64,000 nucleotides of DNA. Source: Citrobacter amalonaticus. GTDB taxonomy: Bacteria; Pseudomonadota; Gammaproteobacteria; Enterobacterales; Enterobacteriaceae. A model generated the notes under the pieces. It was not told where the DNA came from and did no database searches. It saw only the letters and a list, made by a program, of their open reading frames with translations. The translations under genes were made by a program, and so were the position numbers. The stretch lies in NCBI RefSeq assembly GCF_018323885.1, contig NZ_AP024585.1:2356001-2420000 (forward strand), written 5' to 3'. This document shows positions 36,705 through 44,795 of the stretch, piece by piece; position 1 is the stretch's first letter, and the number at the start of each line of letters is the position of its first letter.

Positions 36705-36757
36705 CCACGTGAAGCAGCTCACAATTATTCGCCCAGCCAGCGCCTATAAAACGCTCA
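36705..36757 (+). promoter_or_regulatory. CRP site and promoter of the sgc operon
   Basis: CGTGA-N6-TCACA (36708-36723) matches the CRP consensus in nine of ten half-site bases. A TATAAA -10 element lies at 36745-36750. A start of transcription near 36757 would put the CRP site at -41.5, the classical class II distance. No good -35 hexamer is present, as is usual for such promoters. The ATG of sgcX follows 35 bp later. Confidence 0.65.
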
Positions 36758-36791
36758 ACGAGTGATTGTTTTATCGTCTACGGAGATACTT

Positions 36792-37913
36792 ATGTCATTT
36801 TCTGTGCAGGAAACACTGTTCTCGCTTTTGCATCTCAATGCGGTTTCTGGGCATGAAAACAGCGTCGCTGAGGTCATGCTACGCGAATTTTCACGTCAGG
36901 CAAAAGAGGTCTGGCGCGATCGCTTAGGAAATGTCGTCGCCCGCTACGGCAGTGATAACCCAAACGCCTTGCGCCTGATGATGTTTGCCCATATGGATGA
37001 AGTCGGCTTTATGGTGCGCAAAATTGAGCCGTCGGGTTTTTTGCGCTTCGAACGCGTGGGCGGCCCGGCGCAGGTCACCATGTCCGGCTCGATGGTCACG
37101 CTTGCCGGGGATAACGGCCCGGTGATGGGATGCATCGGCATTAAGGCGTACCACTTCGCAAAGGGGGATGAACGCACGCAGTCGCCTTCCGTCGATAAAC
37201 TGTGGATTGATATTGGCGCGAAAGATAAAGCCGACGCCCAGCGGATGGGCATTCAGGTTGGCACACCGGTTACGCTGTATAACCCGCCGCAACTGCTGGC
37301 GAACGACCTGGTGTGTAGCAAAGCGCTGGACGATCGTCTGGGATGTACCGCGCTACTGGGCGTCGCGGATGCCATCGGTGCGGCGTCGCTGGATATCGCG
37401 GTGTATCTGGTGGCCTCGGTGCAGGAAGAGTTCAACATCCGCGGCATTGTCCCGGTTTTACGTCGCGTTAAACCAGATCTTGCAATCGGTATTGATATCA
37501 CGCCGTCCTGCGATACGCCGGATCTGCAGGACTACTCAGAGGTTCGCGTCAATCAGGGCGTTGGCATCACCTGTCTGAACTACCACGGTCGTGGCACGCT
37601 GGCGGGATTAATTACACCACCACGGCTGATCCAGATGCTCGAGCAAACGGCTCTTGCGCACCATATTCCCGTGCAGCGCGAAGTGGCGCCTGGCGTCATC
37701 ACTGAAACCGGTTATATCCAGGTTGAGCAGGACGGCATTCCCTGCGCCAGCCTTTCCATCCCTTGTCGTTATACCCATTCTCCGGCGGAAGTCGCCAGTC
37801 TGCGTGATTTGACTGACTGCATTCGCTTATTGACCGCCCTGGCTGGCCTGCCAGCCGGGCACTTTCCCGTTGAGCCTGATTCAGGCACTACACAAGAGGC
37901 AAATCCATTATGA
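36792..37913 (+). CDS. sgcX: SgcX, M42-family peptidase/endoglucanase-like protein
   Basis: A 373-residue metallopeptidase-fold protein of family M42 (once called cellulase or endoglucanase M). Metal-site motifs are visible: 'MFAHMDEVGFMV', 'SKALDDRLG' and 'VQEEFNIRG'. I chose the ATG at 36792 because GGAGA lies at proper distance and the E. coli SgcX length fits; the frame is open 10 codons further upstream. It is the first gene of the sgc-type PTS operon and overlaps sgcB by 4 bp. Its substrate, perhaps a glycopeptide or modified sugar, is unknown. Confidence 0.88.
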   Translation: MSFSVQETLFSLLHLNAVSGHENSVAEVMLREFSRQAKEVWRDRLGNVVARYGSDNPNALRLMMFAHMDEVGFMVRKIEPSGFLRFERVGGPAQVTMSGSMVTLAGDNGPVMGCIGIKAYHFAKGDERTQSPSVDKLWIDIGAKDKADAQRMGIQVGTPVTLYNPPQLLANDLVCSKALDDRLGCTALLGVADAIGAASLDIAVYLVASVQEEFNIRGIVPVLRRVKPDLAIGIDITPSCDTPDLQDYSEVRVNQGVGITCLNYHGRGTLAGLITPPRLIQMLEQTALAHHIPVQREVAPGVITETGYIQVEQDGIPCASLSIPCRYTHSPAEVASLRDLTDCIRLLTALAGLPAGHFPVEPDSGTTQEANPL

Positions 37914-38188
37914 AAAAGATCCTTGTGGCATGCGGTACCGGCATGTCGACGTCAACCATGATTGCACACAAGTTGCAGGAGTTCCTTGCCGAGCAAGGCA
38001 TTGCGGCAAGCACCGCCCAGTGCTGTCTTAATGAGATCCCGCTGAACTGTAACGGCATGGACCTGATTGTGACCTCCATGCGCACCAACAACGATTACGG
38101 TGTTCCCACGTTAAACGGCGCGGCCCTGCTAACGGGAATTAACGACGACGCCTTAAAACAAGAAATCAAGGCACTGTTAACGCAATAA
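37910..38188 (+). CDS. sgcB: SgcB, PTS IIB component (galactitol type)
   Basis: A 92-residue cytoplasmic IIB protein. 'ILVACGTGMSTSTM' near the N-terminus carries the phosphorylated Cys (residue 8). It accepts phosphate from IIA (SgcA) and passes it to the sugar that enters through SgcC. It overlaps sgcX and lies 12 bp before sgcC. Confidence 0.92.
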   Translation: MKKILVACGTGMSTSTMIAHKLQEFLAEQGIAASTAQCCLNEIPLNCNGMDLIVTSMRTNNDYGVPTLNGAALLTGINDDALKQEIKALLTQ

Positions 38189-38200
38189 CAAGGAGGCACT

Positions 38201-39514
38201 ATGTTTGACTACATCCTGTCTCTCGGCGGTACTGTTTTTGTCCCCATCATCATGATTGTGATTGGGTTGATCTTCCGTATTCCCTGGCTGCAGGCGATCA
38301 AGGCCGGGGTGACGGTAGGGATTGGTTTTGTCGGGATGGGACTGGTGATCGTGATGGCGATCGACAGCCTCAGCCCGCCCATCAAAGTGATGATTGAACG
38401 CTTCGGCCTGACCCTGCATGTGTTTGACGTCGGCGCAGGGCCGGCTTCCGGCGTCGGGTACGCCACCGCCATTGGCGCAATGATTATCCCGATCATTTTT
38501 CTGCTCAACGTTGCGATGCTGGTCACTCGTCTGACCAAAACCATGAACGTCGATATCTATAACTACTGGCACTACGCCATTACCGGCACCGTGGTCCAGT
38601 TAATGACCGGTAGCCTGATTTATGGCGTGCTGGGGGCCATTTGCCACGCGGCGCTGTCGCTAAAAATGGCCGACTGGACGGCAAAACGCGTGCAAAGCAT
38701 TGTCGGTCTGGAGGGGATCTCGATCCCGCAAGGTTATGGTTCGAGTTCCGTACCGCTGTTCGTTCTGCTGGATGCTATCTACGAAAAAATCCCGTTCATG
38801 AAGGGACGCAACATCGATGCCCAGGAGATCCAGAAACGCTACGGGATGGTGGGCGATCCGGTCATTATCGGCGTCGTGCTCGGCCTGATCTTTGGCCTCG
38901 CTGCAGGTGAAGGTTTTAAAGGATGCGCCAGCCTGATGATTACCGTCGCGGCGATTATGGTGCTGTTCCCGCGCATGATCCGCCTGATTGTTGAAGGGTT
39001 GCTCCCCATCTCCGACGGCGCACGGAAATTTTTCCAGAAATATTTCAAGGGGCGCGAGGTGTATATCGGTCTGGATACCGCCGTCACGCTGGGCCATCCC
39101 ACCACGATTGCCGTTGGTCTGCTGCTGATCCCCATCATGCTGATTCTGGCCAGCATCTTACCCGGCAACAAAGTGCTGCCGCTTGCCGATCTGCCCGTCG
39201 CACCGTTCTTTATCTGTATGGCGACGGTGATCCATCGCGGCGACCTGATTCGTACCTTGATCAGCGGCGTGATTGTCATGGTCACCGTCCTGTTGATTGC
39301 CACGCAGTTTGCCCCGTATTTCACCGACATGGCGCTTAAGGGCGGCTTTAGTTTTGCCGGTGAAAATGCGCAAATCTCCGCGCTGTCCGTGGGCAACATG
39401 TTTGGCTGGTCAATCTCGGAGCTGATGTCGCTTGGCATTATTGGCGTCGTCGTGGCGGTGGGTATCGTCGCCAGCGTCGTGCTGTTCTTACGTAAACGTG
39501 AACTATCGGAATAA
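38201..39514 (+). CDS. sgcC: SgcC, PTS IIC permease (galactitol type)
   Basis: A 437-residue inner-membrane permease with about ten to twelve helices, related to the galactitol permease GatC. It forms the sugar channel of the Sgc PTS. AAGGAGG precedes the ATG. The sugar is not established; a pentitol or pentose-like substrate is inferred from the epimerase and BtpA-type partners in the operon. Confidence 0.92.
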   Translation: MFDYILSLGGTVFVPIIMIVIGLIFRIPWLQAIKAGVTVGIGFVGMGLVIVMAIDSLSPPIKVMIERFGLTLHVFDVGAGPASGVGYATAIGAMIIPIIFLLNVAMLVTRLTKTMNVDIYNYWHYAITGTVVQLMTGSLIYGVLGAICHAALSLKMADWTAKRVQSIVGLEGISIPQGYGSSSVPLFVLLDAIYEKIPFMKGRNIDAQEIQKRYGMVGDPVIIGVVLGLIFGLAAGEGFKGCASLMITVAAIMVLFPRMIRLIVEGLLPISDGARKFFQKYFKGREVYIGLDTAVTLGHPTTIAVGLLLIPIMLILASILPGNKVLPLADLPVAPFFICMATVIHRGDLIRTLISGVIVMVTVLLIATQFAPYFTDMALKGGFSFAGENAQISALSVGNMFGWSISELMSLGIIGVVVAVGIVASVVLFLRKRELSE

Positions 39515-39525
39515 GGAGTACCTTC

Positions 39526-40332
39526 ATGAGTTGGCTGAAAGAGGTTATTGGAACGGAAAAAGCCGTCATTGCCATGTGCCATTTGCGTGCATTGCCCGGC
39601 GACCCGAGCTTTGATGCACAGAAAGGGATGAACTGGGTTATCGACCGCGCCCGGGACGATCTGCTGGCGCTACAGAATGGCGGCGTGGATGCCGTCATGT
39701 TTTCCAACGAGTTTAGTCTTCCCTATCTCACGAAGGTTCGCCCGGAAACCACGGCAGCAATGGCGAGGGTGATTGGGCAGTTGATGAGCGAAATCCGCAT
39801 TCCGTTTGGCGTCAATGTGTTGTGGGATCCGGTCGCATCATTCGATCTGGCAATGGCGACGGGCGCAAAATTCATTCGCGAGATTTTTACCGGTGCCTAC
39901 GCCAGCGACTTCGGGGTCTGGGACACGAACGTCGGCGAGACCATTCGTCATCAGCACCGCATCGGCGCAGGTGAAGTCAAAACGCTGTTCAACATTGTGC
40001 CTGAAGCGGCGGTGTATCTGGGTAATCGCGATATTTGTTCCATTGCCAAATCCACGGTCTTTAACAACCATCCTGACGCCCTTTGCGTCTCTGGTCTGAC
40101 GGCGGGCGCACGCACCGACAGCGCCCTACTGAAGCGGGTCAAAGAAACGGTACCGGATACCGTGGTGCTGGCGAATACCGGGGTGTGTCTGGAAAACGTC
40201 GAGGAGCAACTGAGCATCGCCGACGGTTGCGTAACCGCCACCACCTTTAAAAAGGACGGCGTGTTCGCCAACTTTGTCGATCAGGCGCGGGTCAGTCGTT
40301 TTATGGAAAAAGTGCATCACATACGGCAATAA
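39526..40332 (+). CDS. sgcQ: SgcQ, BtpA-family protein
   Basis: A 268-residue, probably TIM-barrel protein of the BtpA/SgcQ family ('AVIAMCHLRALPGDPSFD', 'TKVRPETTAAMARVIG', 'PFGVNVLWDPVA'). BtpA in cyanobacteria supports photosystem I, but SgcQ members lie in sugar operons and their reaction is unknown. AAGGAG precedes the start, 11 bp after sgcC. Confidence 0.88.
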   Translation: MSWLKEVIGTEKAVIAMCHLRALPGDPSFDAQKGMNWVIDRARDDLLALQNGGVDAVMFSNEFSLPYLTKVRPETTAAMARVIGQLMSEIRIPFGVNVLWDPVASFDLAMATGAKFIREIFTGAYASDFGVWDTNVGETIRHQHRIGAGEVKTLFNIVPEAAVYLGNRDICSIAKSTVFNNHPDALCVSGLTAGARTDSALLKRVKETVPDTVVLANTGVCLENVEEQLSIADGCVTATTFKKDGVFANFVDQARVSRFMEKVHHIRQ

Positions 40333-40450
40333 AAAAGGGGATAAGCAGCGCGCTTACCCCCGGTAGAACAGCGATCCCTGCCGCCTTCGTCAAAAGTCTC
40401 GACGGGGATCGCTATCAGAGTAACCCTAACCGGCAAGGAGTCAACGACTG
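40333..40450 (+). other. sgcQ-sgcA intercistronic hairpin region
   Basis: This 118-bp gap is the largest inside the operon. It holds an imperfect hairpin (about 40337-40360) just after sgcQ, and a 9-bp perfect stem pairing 40370-40378 with 40405-40413. The first could be a partial terminator that lowers sgcAER expression; the second could protect the downstream mRNA end. AAGGAG for sgcA lies at its end. Confidence 0.4.
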
Positions 40451-40882
40451 ATGATTAACGATGTTAAGTGGGTACAGGCACAGCGAGAGGCCAGGGACTG
40501 GCGTCAGGCCGTCGAAATCGCTGCTCGCCCACTGATTACCTTTGGCGCGGCGCAACCAGACTATGTGGACGGTATTATCGACAACACCCTGAACTGGGGG
40601 CCGTACTATGTCATTGCCCCCGGCATCGCCTTGCCTCATGCGCGGCCCGAACAAGGCGCTAACCATAATCAGGTCAGCATCACGACGTTAAAAACGCCCG
40701 TTGCTTTTGGGCATGAAGAGTGTGATCCGGTCTGGCTGCTGCTGTGCGTCAGCGCGACGGATGCCAATGCGCATATCCTCACCATCCAGCGCATCAGCCA
40801 GTTTATCGATTCGCCTGAACGACTCGCGGCAGTCCGACACGCGCAAACCGACGCCGCGCTGTTCGCGCAGATTAGCGGTTAA
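40451..40882 (+). CDS. sgcA: SgcA, PTS IIA component (mannitol/fructose fold)
   Basis: A 143-residue IIA protein. The active-site His is at residue 63 in 'GIALPHARPEQG'. It takes phosphate from HPr and donates it to SgcB. It follows sgcQ after a structured gap and precedes sgcE by 11 bp. Confidence 0.92.
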   Translation: MINDVKWVQAQREARDWRQAVEIAARPLITFGAAQPDYVDGIIDNTLNWGPYYVIAPGIALPHARPEQGANHNQVSITTLKTPVAFGHEECDPVWLLLCVSATDANAHILTIQRISQFIDSPERLAAVRHAQTDAALFAQISG

Positions 40883-40893
40883 CGGAGGCGATA

Positions 40894-41526
40894 ATGATTC
40901 TGCACCCTTCTCTCGCATCGGCAGATCCACTGCACTACGGGGCGACGTTGAGCGCGCTGGCCGATGCCGATATCGGCTCACTGCATCTGGATATCGAAGA
41001 CAGCAGCTTTATTAACAACATCACCTTTGGCCTCAAAACCGTACAGGCTGTCGCCCAACAGACGACGCATCCCCTTTCGTTTCATTTCATGATTGCCCGC
41101 CCGCAGAGTTGGTTTCCCATCCTGGCGGAGATCAAACCGGCATGGATTTTTGTTCATGCCGAAGCGCTGGCATACCCTTCTGAGACGCTGGCAGAAATTC
41201 GCGAAATCGGCGCAAAAGCCGGGCTGGCGGTGAATCCCGCCACACCAATTGACGGGTATCGCTATCTGGCCTCGCAACTGGATGCGCTAATGGTGATGAC
41301 CAGCGAACCAGACGGGGTCGGACAACAGTTTATTCCCACCCTGTGCGCCAAAGTCCGCCAGGTGCGTGAGTATTTTCCACAAGCCGTGTGCTGGGCCGAT
41401 GGCGGCATTACGCTTTCTGCGGCACAACACCTGGCGACGGCGGGCGCACAACATCTTGTCGTGGGGCGTGCACTGTTCTCATCAGAGAATTATCACACCA
41501 CGTTATCCCGGTTTGCAGGACTGTAA
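40894..41526 (+). CDS. sgcE: SgcE, ribulose-phosphate 3-epimerase-like protein
   Basis: A 210-residue TIM-barrel protein of the ribulose-5-phosphate 3-epimerase family. It keeps 'LHLDIEDSSFINNITFG' (D/E-rich metal site), 'HFMIARPQ' and the C-terminal 'WADGGITLSAAQHLATAGAQHLVVGRALF' phosphate-binding pattern. It is shorter than Rpe and the substrate is probably another ketose phosphate that the Sgc PTS delivers. Confidence 0.88.
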   Translation: MILHPSLASADPLHYGATLSALADADIGSLHLDIEDSSFINNITFGLKTVQAVAQQTTHPLSFHFMIARPQSWFPILAEIKPAWIFVHAEALAYPSETLAEIREIGAKAGLAVNPATPIDGYRYLASQLDALMVMTSEPDGVGQQFIPTLCAKVRQVREYFPQAVCWADGGITLSAAQHLATAGAQHLVVGRALFSSENYHTTLSRFAGL

Positions 41527-41541
41527 GAGGAGATTGCTTCG

Positions 41542-42318
41542 ATGAGCCAACAGCGCCCTGACCGTATCAAACAGATGCTGCACTATCTGTGGCAACATCG
41601 TCATCTCTCCACCCAACAGGCCATGGAACTGTTTGGTTATGCGGAGGCGACCGTCCGTCGCGATTTCCAGTATATCGCCAGCCAGTATCCCGGTATGACT
41701 CGCGGTCATGGCTGTCTGGATTTCGACGACAGTATGGACGACAAAGAGTATGTCTTTGAGGTTAAGCGGACACTGCAATCCGAGGCAAAAAAAGAGATTG
41801 CTGCCCTTGCCCGCACGATGATCAAAGACGGTGACTGTTTCTTTCTCGATTCCGGCTCGACCTGCCTCGAACTGGCGAAATGTCTGGCCGATGCACGTGT
41901 GAAGGTCATCTGCAACGACATCAAAATCGCCAATGAACTGGGCTGTTTTCCGCACGTCGAAAGTTACATTATCGGCGGGCTTATTCGTCCGGGTTACTTT
42001 TCGGTAGGTGAAAGCCTGGCGCTGGAGATGCTCAATGCGTTTTCAGTGGAACGGGCCTTTATCTCCTGCGATGCGCTGTCGCTGGCCACGGGGATCACTA
42101 ACGCCACCCTGTTTGAAGTCGGCGTGAAGACGCGGATTATTCAGCGTTCACGAGAAGTGATACTGATGGCCGATCATTCAAAGTTTGATGCGGTGGAACC
42201 CCATGCCGTCGCCACGCTCTCTTGCATTAAAACGATTATCAGCGACAGCGCGTTAGCGGATGATATTGTTCAGCGTTATACCCACGCGGGATGCCACCTG
42301 GTTTTACCACATCGCTGA
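41542..42318 (+). CDS. sgcR: SgcR, DeoR-family regulator
   Basis: A 258-residue DeoR-type regulator. The N-terminal helix-turn-helix is at residues 7-60 ('LSTQQAMELFGYAEATVRRDFQYI'-type) and a sugar-phosphate-binding ISOCOT domain follows ('DCFFLDSGSTCLELAKCL'). It is the last gene of the operon and probably represses it until the phosphorylated sugar is present (family inference). Confidence 0.9.
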   Translation: MSQQRPDRIKQMLHYLWQHRHLSTQQAMELFGYAEATVRRDFQYIASQYPGMTRGHGCLDFDDSMDDKEYVFEVKRTLQSEAKKEIAALARTMIKDGDCFFLDSGSTCLELAKCLADARVKVICNDIKIANELGCFPHVESYIIGGLIRPGYFSVGESLALEMLNAFSVERAFISCDALSLATGITNATLFEVGVKTRIIQRSREVILMADHSKFDAVEPHAVATLSCIKTIISDSALADDIVQRYTHAGCHLVLPHR

Positions 42319-42333
42319 GTTTCAGGCACAAAA

Positions 42334-42516
42334 AAGCCGCCAGGGCTGGCGGCTTAGATTGCTGACAGAGAAGGAAAAAGCGTGGTTTTTCCTTCTCTGT
42401 AATTATCAGCCGAAAATCAATAAATTGATTTTCCTGATTTTTAATGAGGTGATCTCTTCTTATCCGGTATCAGGATAAGGTTTGTCATCTCTCTCAAGCC
42501 GCCAGGGCTGGCGGCT
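42334..42516. other. Structured intergenic region with duplicated hairpin, sgcR-ydcH
   Basis: The region between convergent sgcR and ydcH is almost all palindrome. Hairpin A: stem 42334-42342 with 42347-42355. Hairpin B: a perfect 15-bp stem, 42365-42379 with 42386-42400. Hairpin C: 42413-42420 with 42425-42432. Hairpin D: 42459-42465 with 42473-42479. A second copy of hairpin A, identical over its core, is at 42497-42516. At least A and B look like terminators for sgcR; the last copy lies just beyond the ydcH stop. No coding frame is supported. Confidence 0.6.
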
Positions 42517-42528
42517 CATAAATGCGGA

Positions 42529-42753
42529 TTATCCCGCGTCAACACTTTCTTTCTGCAGTATTTTGAGCATATCGTCCTTCAGTTGAAGCTTCTGTTTTTT
42601 CAGCCGAACGACTTCGAGATTGTATCCCCGACCATCGGAACCTTCCAGCCTGGCAATTTCATGATCAAGGTTGTTATGCTTTTCAAAAAGCGACAAAAAG
42701 CGAGGATTCTCGGATTTCAGTCGGGAAATCAGATCTCTGTATTCTGGAAACAT
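42529..42753 (-). CDS. ydcH: YdcH, small coiled-coil protein (DUF465)
   Basis: A 74-residue, highly charged, helical protein of the YdcH/DUF465 family ('LFEKHNNLDHEIARLEGSDG', 'VVRLKKQKLQLKDDML'). It matches E. coli YdcH. A helical hairpin is expected; the function is unknown. Confidence 0.92.
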   Translation of the reverse strand: MFPEYRDLISRLKSENPRFLSLFEKHNNLDHEIARLEGSDGRGYNLEVVRLKKQKLQLKDDMLKILQKESVDAG

Positions 42754-42885
42754 ACGCTCTCCCTGTTAGTGATAAACCATGTGTATAAGAAATACACTCC
42801 ATCAGCTTACCCATTTGACTTAGGGAAAAATGCGAACAGGATCGTGTTTAATTCCTGAACAGATATTTCGCATGCCTGGCTGTTG

Positions 42886-42910
42886 ACGCCCTTCGCATTT
42901 CGAAGGGCGT
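42886..42910 (-). terminator. Hairpin downstream of opgD
   Basis: A perfect 10-bp stem (42886-42895 with 42901-42910) with a 5-base loop begins 10 bp beyond the opgD stop. There is no clear U-run in the direction of opgD, so it may act as an RNA-end stabiliser or an imperfect terminator. Confidence 0.5.
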
Positions 42911-42919
42911 TGGCGCAGA

Positions 42920-44575
42920 TTAACGCATCACGCGATCGTCGACGTAGGTCCGTTTATCCGGCGCCGGCGGGAAATACTGGTACAGCCAGGTTTCACTGAT
43001 CGCGTCGCCCTGGCAGCGCAGGAACATACGCATGTCCACCGGTTCGGTCGAGTCTGACGTGGGATACCAGTCAAACTGGATGCGGTAACCGTCAAACGGC
43101 TCAACGTAGAGAATTTCAATCTGCTTCGCTTCGCCGCTGGACAGCGTAATCACCGGCTCAATGCCTTTCGGTGCGGCCGCTTTCAGATCGCCACCGACGA
43201 AATCGACTGCAAAACGTCGCGCCCATTTCTCTGGATAGTGCTCGCCCGGCGCCCAGCCCTCCGGGAATCCGCCCATACCGGTGCGGGTGGCCATCACGCG
43301 CGCCAGTGGCGAACGGACCGGCGGCTGTGCGCTCCAGTACAGACGGTATTTATATTCCAGCTCATCACCCGCTTCGATGGCTTTTTCCGGCTGCCAGAAG
43401 CAGACCACGTTATCCAGCGTTTCGCCGGTTGTCGGGATCTCCATCAGCCCGATGGTGCCTTTGCCCCACTTGTTACGAGGTTCCACCCACAGGCTTGGGC
43501 GCTTGTTGTACCAGCCCATGATGTCCTGATAGTGGGAGAAATCACGATCCAGTTGCAGCAGGCCGAATCCTTTCGGGTTGTTATCGGTATAGGCGTTGAA
43601 TTGCAGCTTTTGCGGGTTATTCAGTGGGCGGCAAATCCACTCGCCGTTGCCCCGCCACATTGCCAGACGATCGGAGTCATGGATTTGCGGATGAATGGTA
43701 TCGCACATGCGTCGTTCGTTATTGCCGCAGCTGAACATGCTGGTCATCGGCGCGATGCCCAACTGTTTGATGTCTTTGCGAGCATACAAACGGTTTTCAA
43801 CGTCCATGATCACCTGGCTCTTCTCACAGTGAATCACAAACTTATAGGCACCGGTGATGCTCGGACTGTCCAGCAGCGCGTACACGGTAAAGGTGGTGGC
43901 GCCGGGTTTCACCGTATCGAACCAGAAGGCGGTGAAGTCCGGGAACTCTTCTTTGGTGTCGGTGTAGGTGTCTATCGCCAGACCACGCGCGGAAAGCCCG
44001 TACTGATAGGTATCATCGACGGCGCGGAAATAACTTGCACCGAGGAAAGAAACCACGTCGCGTCGTGCCAGCTCAGGCGCTTTGAAGACGCGAAAACCGG
44101 CAAAGCCGAGATCGGTTTGCCCTTCCAGTTGTCTGGTATCAACGCCGGCATCATTGTATTTAAACAGTTCCGGGCGGAAGTGAATCTCCCGCGCCAGATG
44201 GGTGCTGGAATCGACGGAGAACATGCGCACGCGACGACGGAAGCCCATCCCAACGTGGAAGAACTGCGCGTCCAGCTGACGGCCTTCGACGTTGTTCCAC
44301 AGCGATTGCGCGGCATCATACTGAATGCTGTTGTAGGCCTGCGGCGTCAGATTCGCCAGCGTATTGGGCAATGCGCGCGGCGCACCGCCCCACGGTTTCT
44401 GCGCAAGATCGTGCGCCATGGACTGCAGCACGGAAAAATCAAAGCGGACGGTTTGTCCGTCCGCAATGTCGGATTCCGCCGCATACGCGGCACGGGTGAA
44501 AAGTGATGCAATACCACTGGTACCGCACACGGCGGCCATTGCCATTGAACCTTTAATAAATCGTCTGCGATTCAT
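42920..44575 (-). CDS. opgD: OpgD (MdoD), periplasmic glucan biosynthesis protein D
   Basis: A 551-residue periplasmic protein that shapes the chain length and branching of osmoregulated periplasmic glucans. The N-terminus has a twin-arginine signal ('[15 protein letters not shown]' then 'AAYAAES'), so it is exported folded by Tat. Two beta-sandwich domains follow, as in OpgG. I chose the start at 44575 because it gives the Tat motif at the N-terminus and the E. coli length; the frame is open 32 codons further upstream. Confidence 0.95.
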   Translation of the reverse strand: MNRRRFIKGSMAMAAVCGTSGIASLFTRAAYAAESDIADGQTVRFDFSVLQSMAHDLAQKPWGGAPRALPNTLANLTPQAYNSIQYDAAQSLWNNVEGRQLDAQFFHVGMGFRRRVRMFSVDSSTHLAREIHFRPELFKYNDAGVDTRQLEGQTDLGFAGFRVFKAPELARRDVVSFLGASYFRAVDDTYQYGLSARGLAIDTYTDTKEEFPDFTAFWFDTVKPGATTFTVYALLDSPSITGAYKFVIHCEKSQVIMDVENRLYARKDIKQLGIAPMTSMFSCGNNERRMCDTIHPQIHDSDRLAMWRGNGEWICRPLNNPQKLQFNAYTDNNPKGFGLLQLDRDFSHYQDIMGWYNKRPSLWVEPRNKWGKGTIGLMEIPTTGETLDNVVCFWQPEKAIEAGDELEYKYRLYWSAQPPVRSPLARVMATRTGMGGFPEGWAPGEHYPEKWARRFAVDFVGGDLKAAAPKGIEPVITLSSGEAKQIEILYVEPFDGYRIQFDWYPTSDSTEPVDMRMFLRCQGDAISETWLYQYFPPAPDKRTYVDDRVMR

Positions 44576-44795
44576 ACCTGAAAGTAAATCCTTCTGGTCA
44601 TGTGAAGGGTCCCGCGCTGGCGCTCGACAGCGGCAAGAAGATGCATAATTCTGACCGCTCACTCTAGACAAAATTGATTAATAATCCAATTGTTGGCCGC
44701 AGATTATCTGAACAAAATGGAAAATATTTTGTGTCGATGGGAACAGCCTGATTTCCACGTAAAGTTCCCCGCGCAAACTTTCAACTTTTGCAAAG

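Noticed and set aside
43238..44506. 422-codon frame antisense to opgD
   Set aside because: It is fully contained in opgD, which is certain, and the translated sequence has no family signature.
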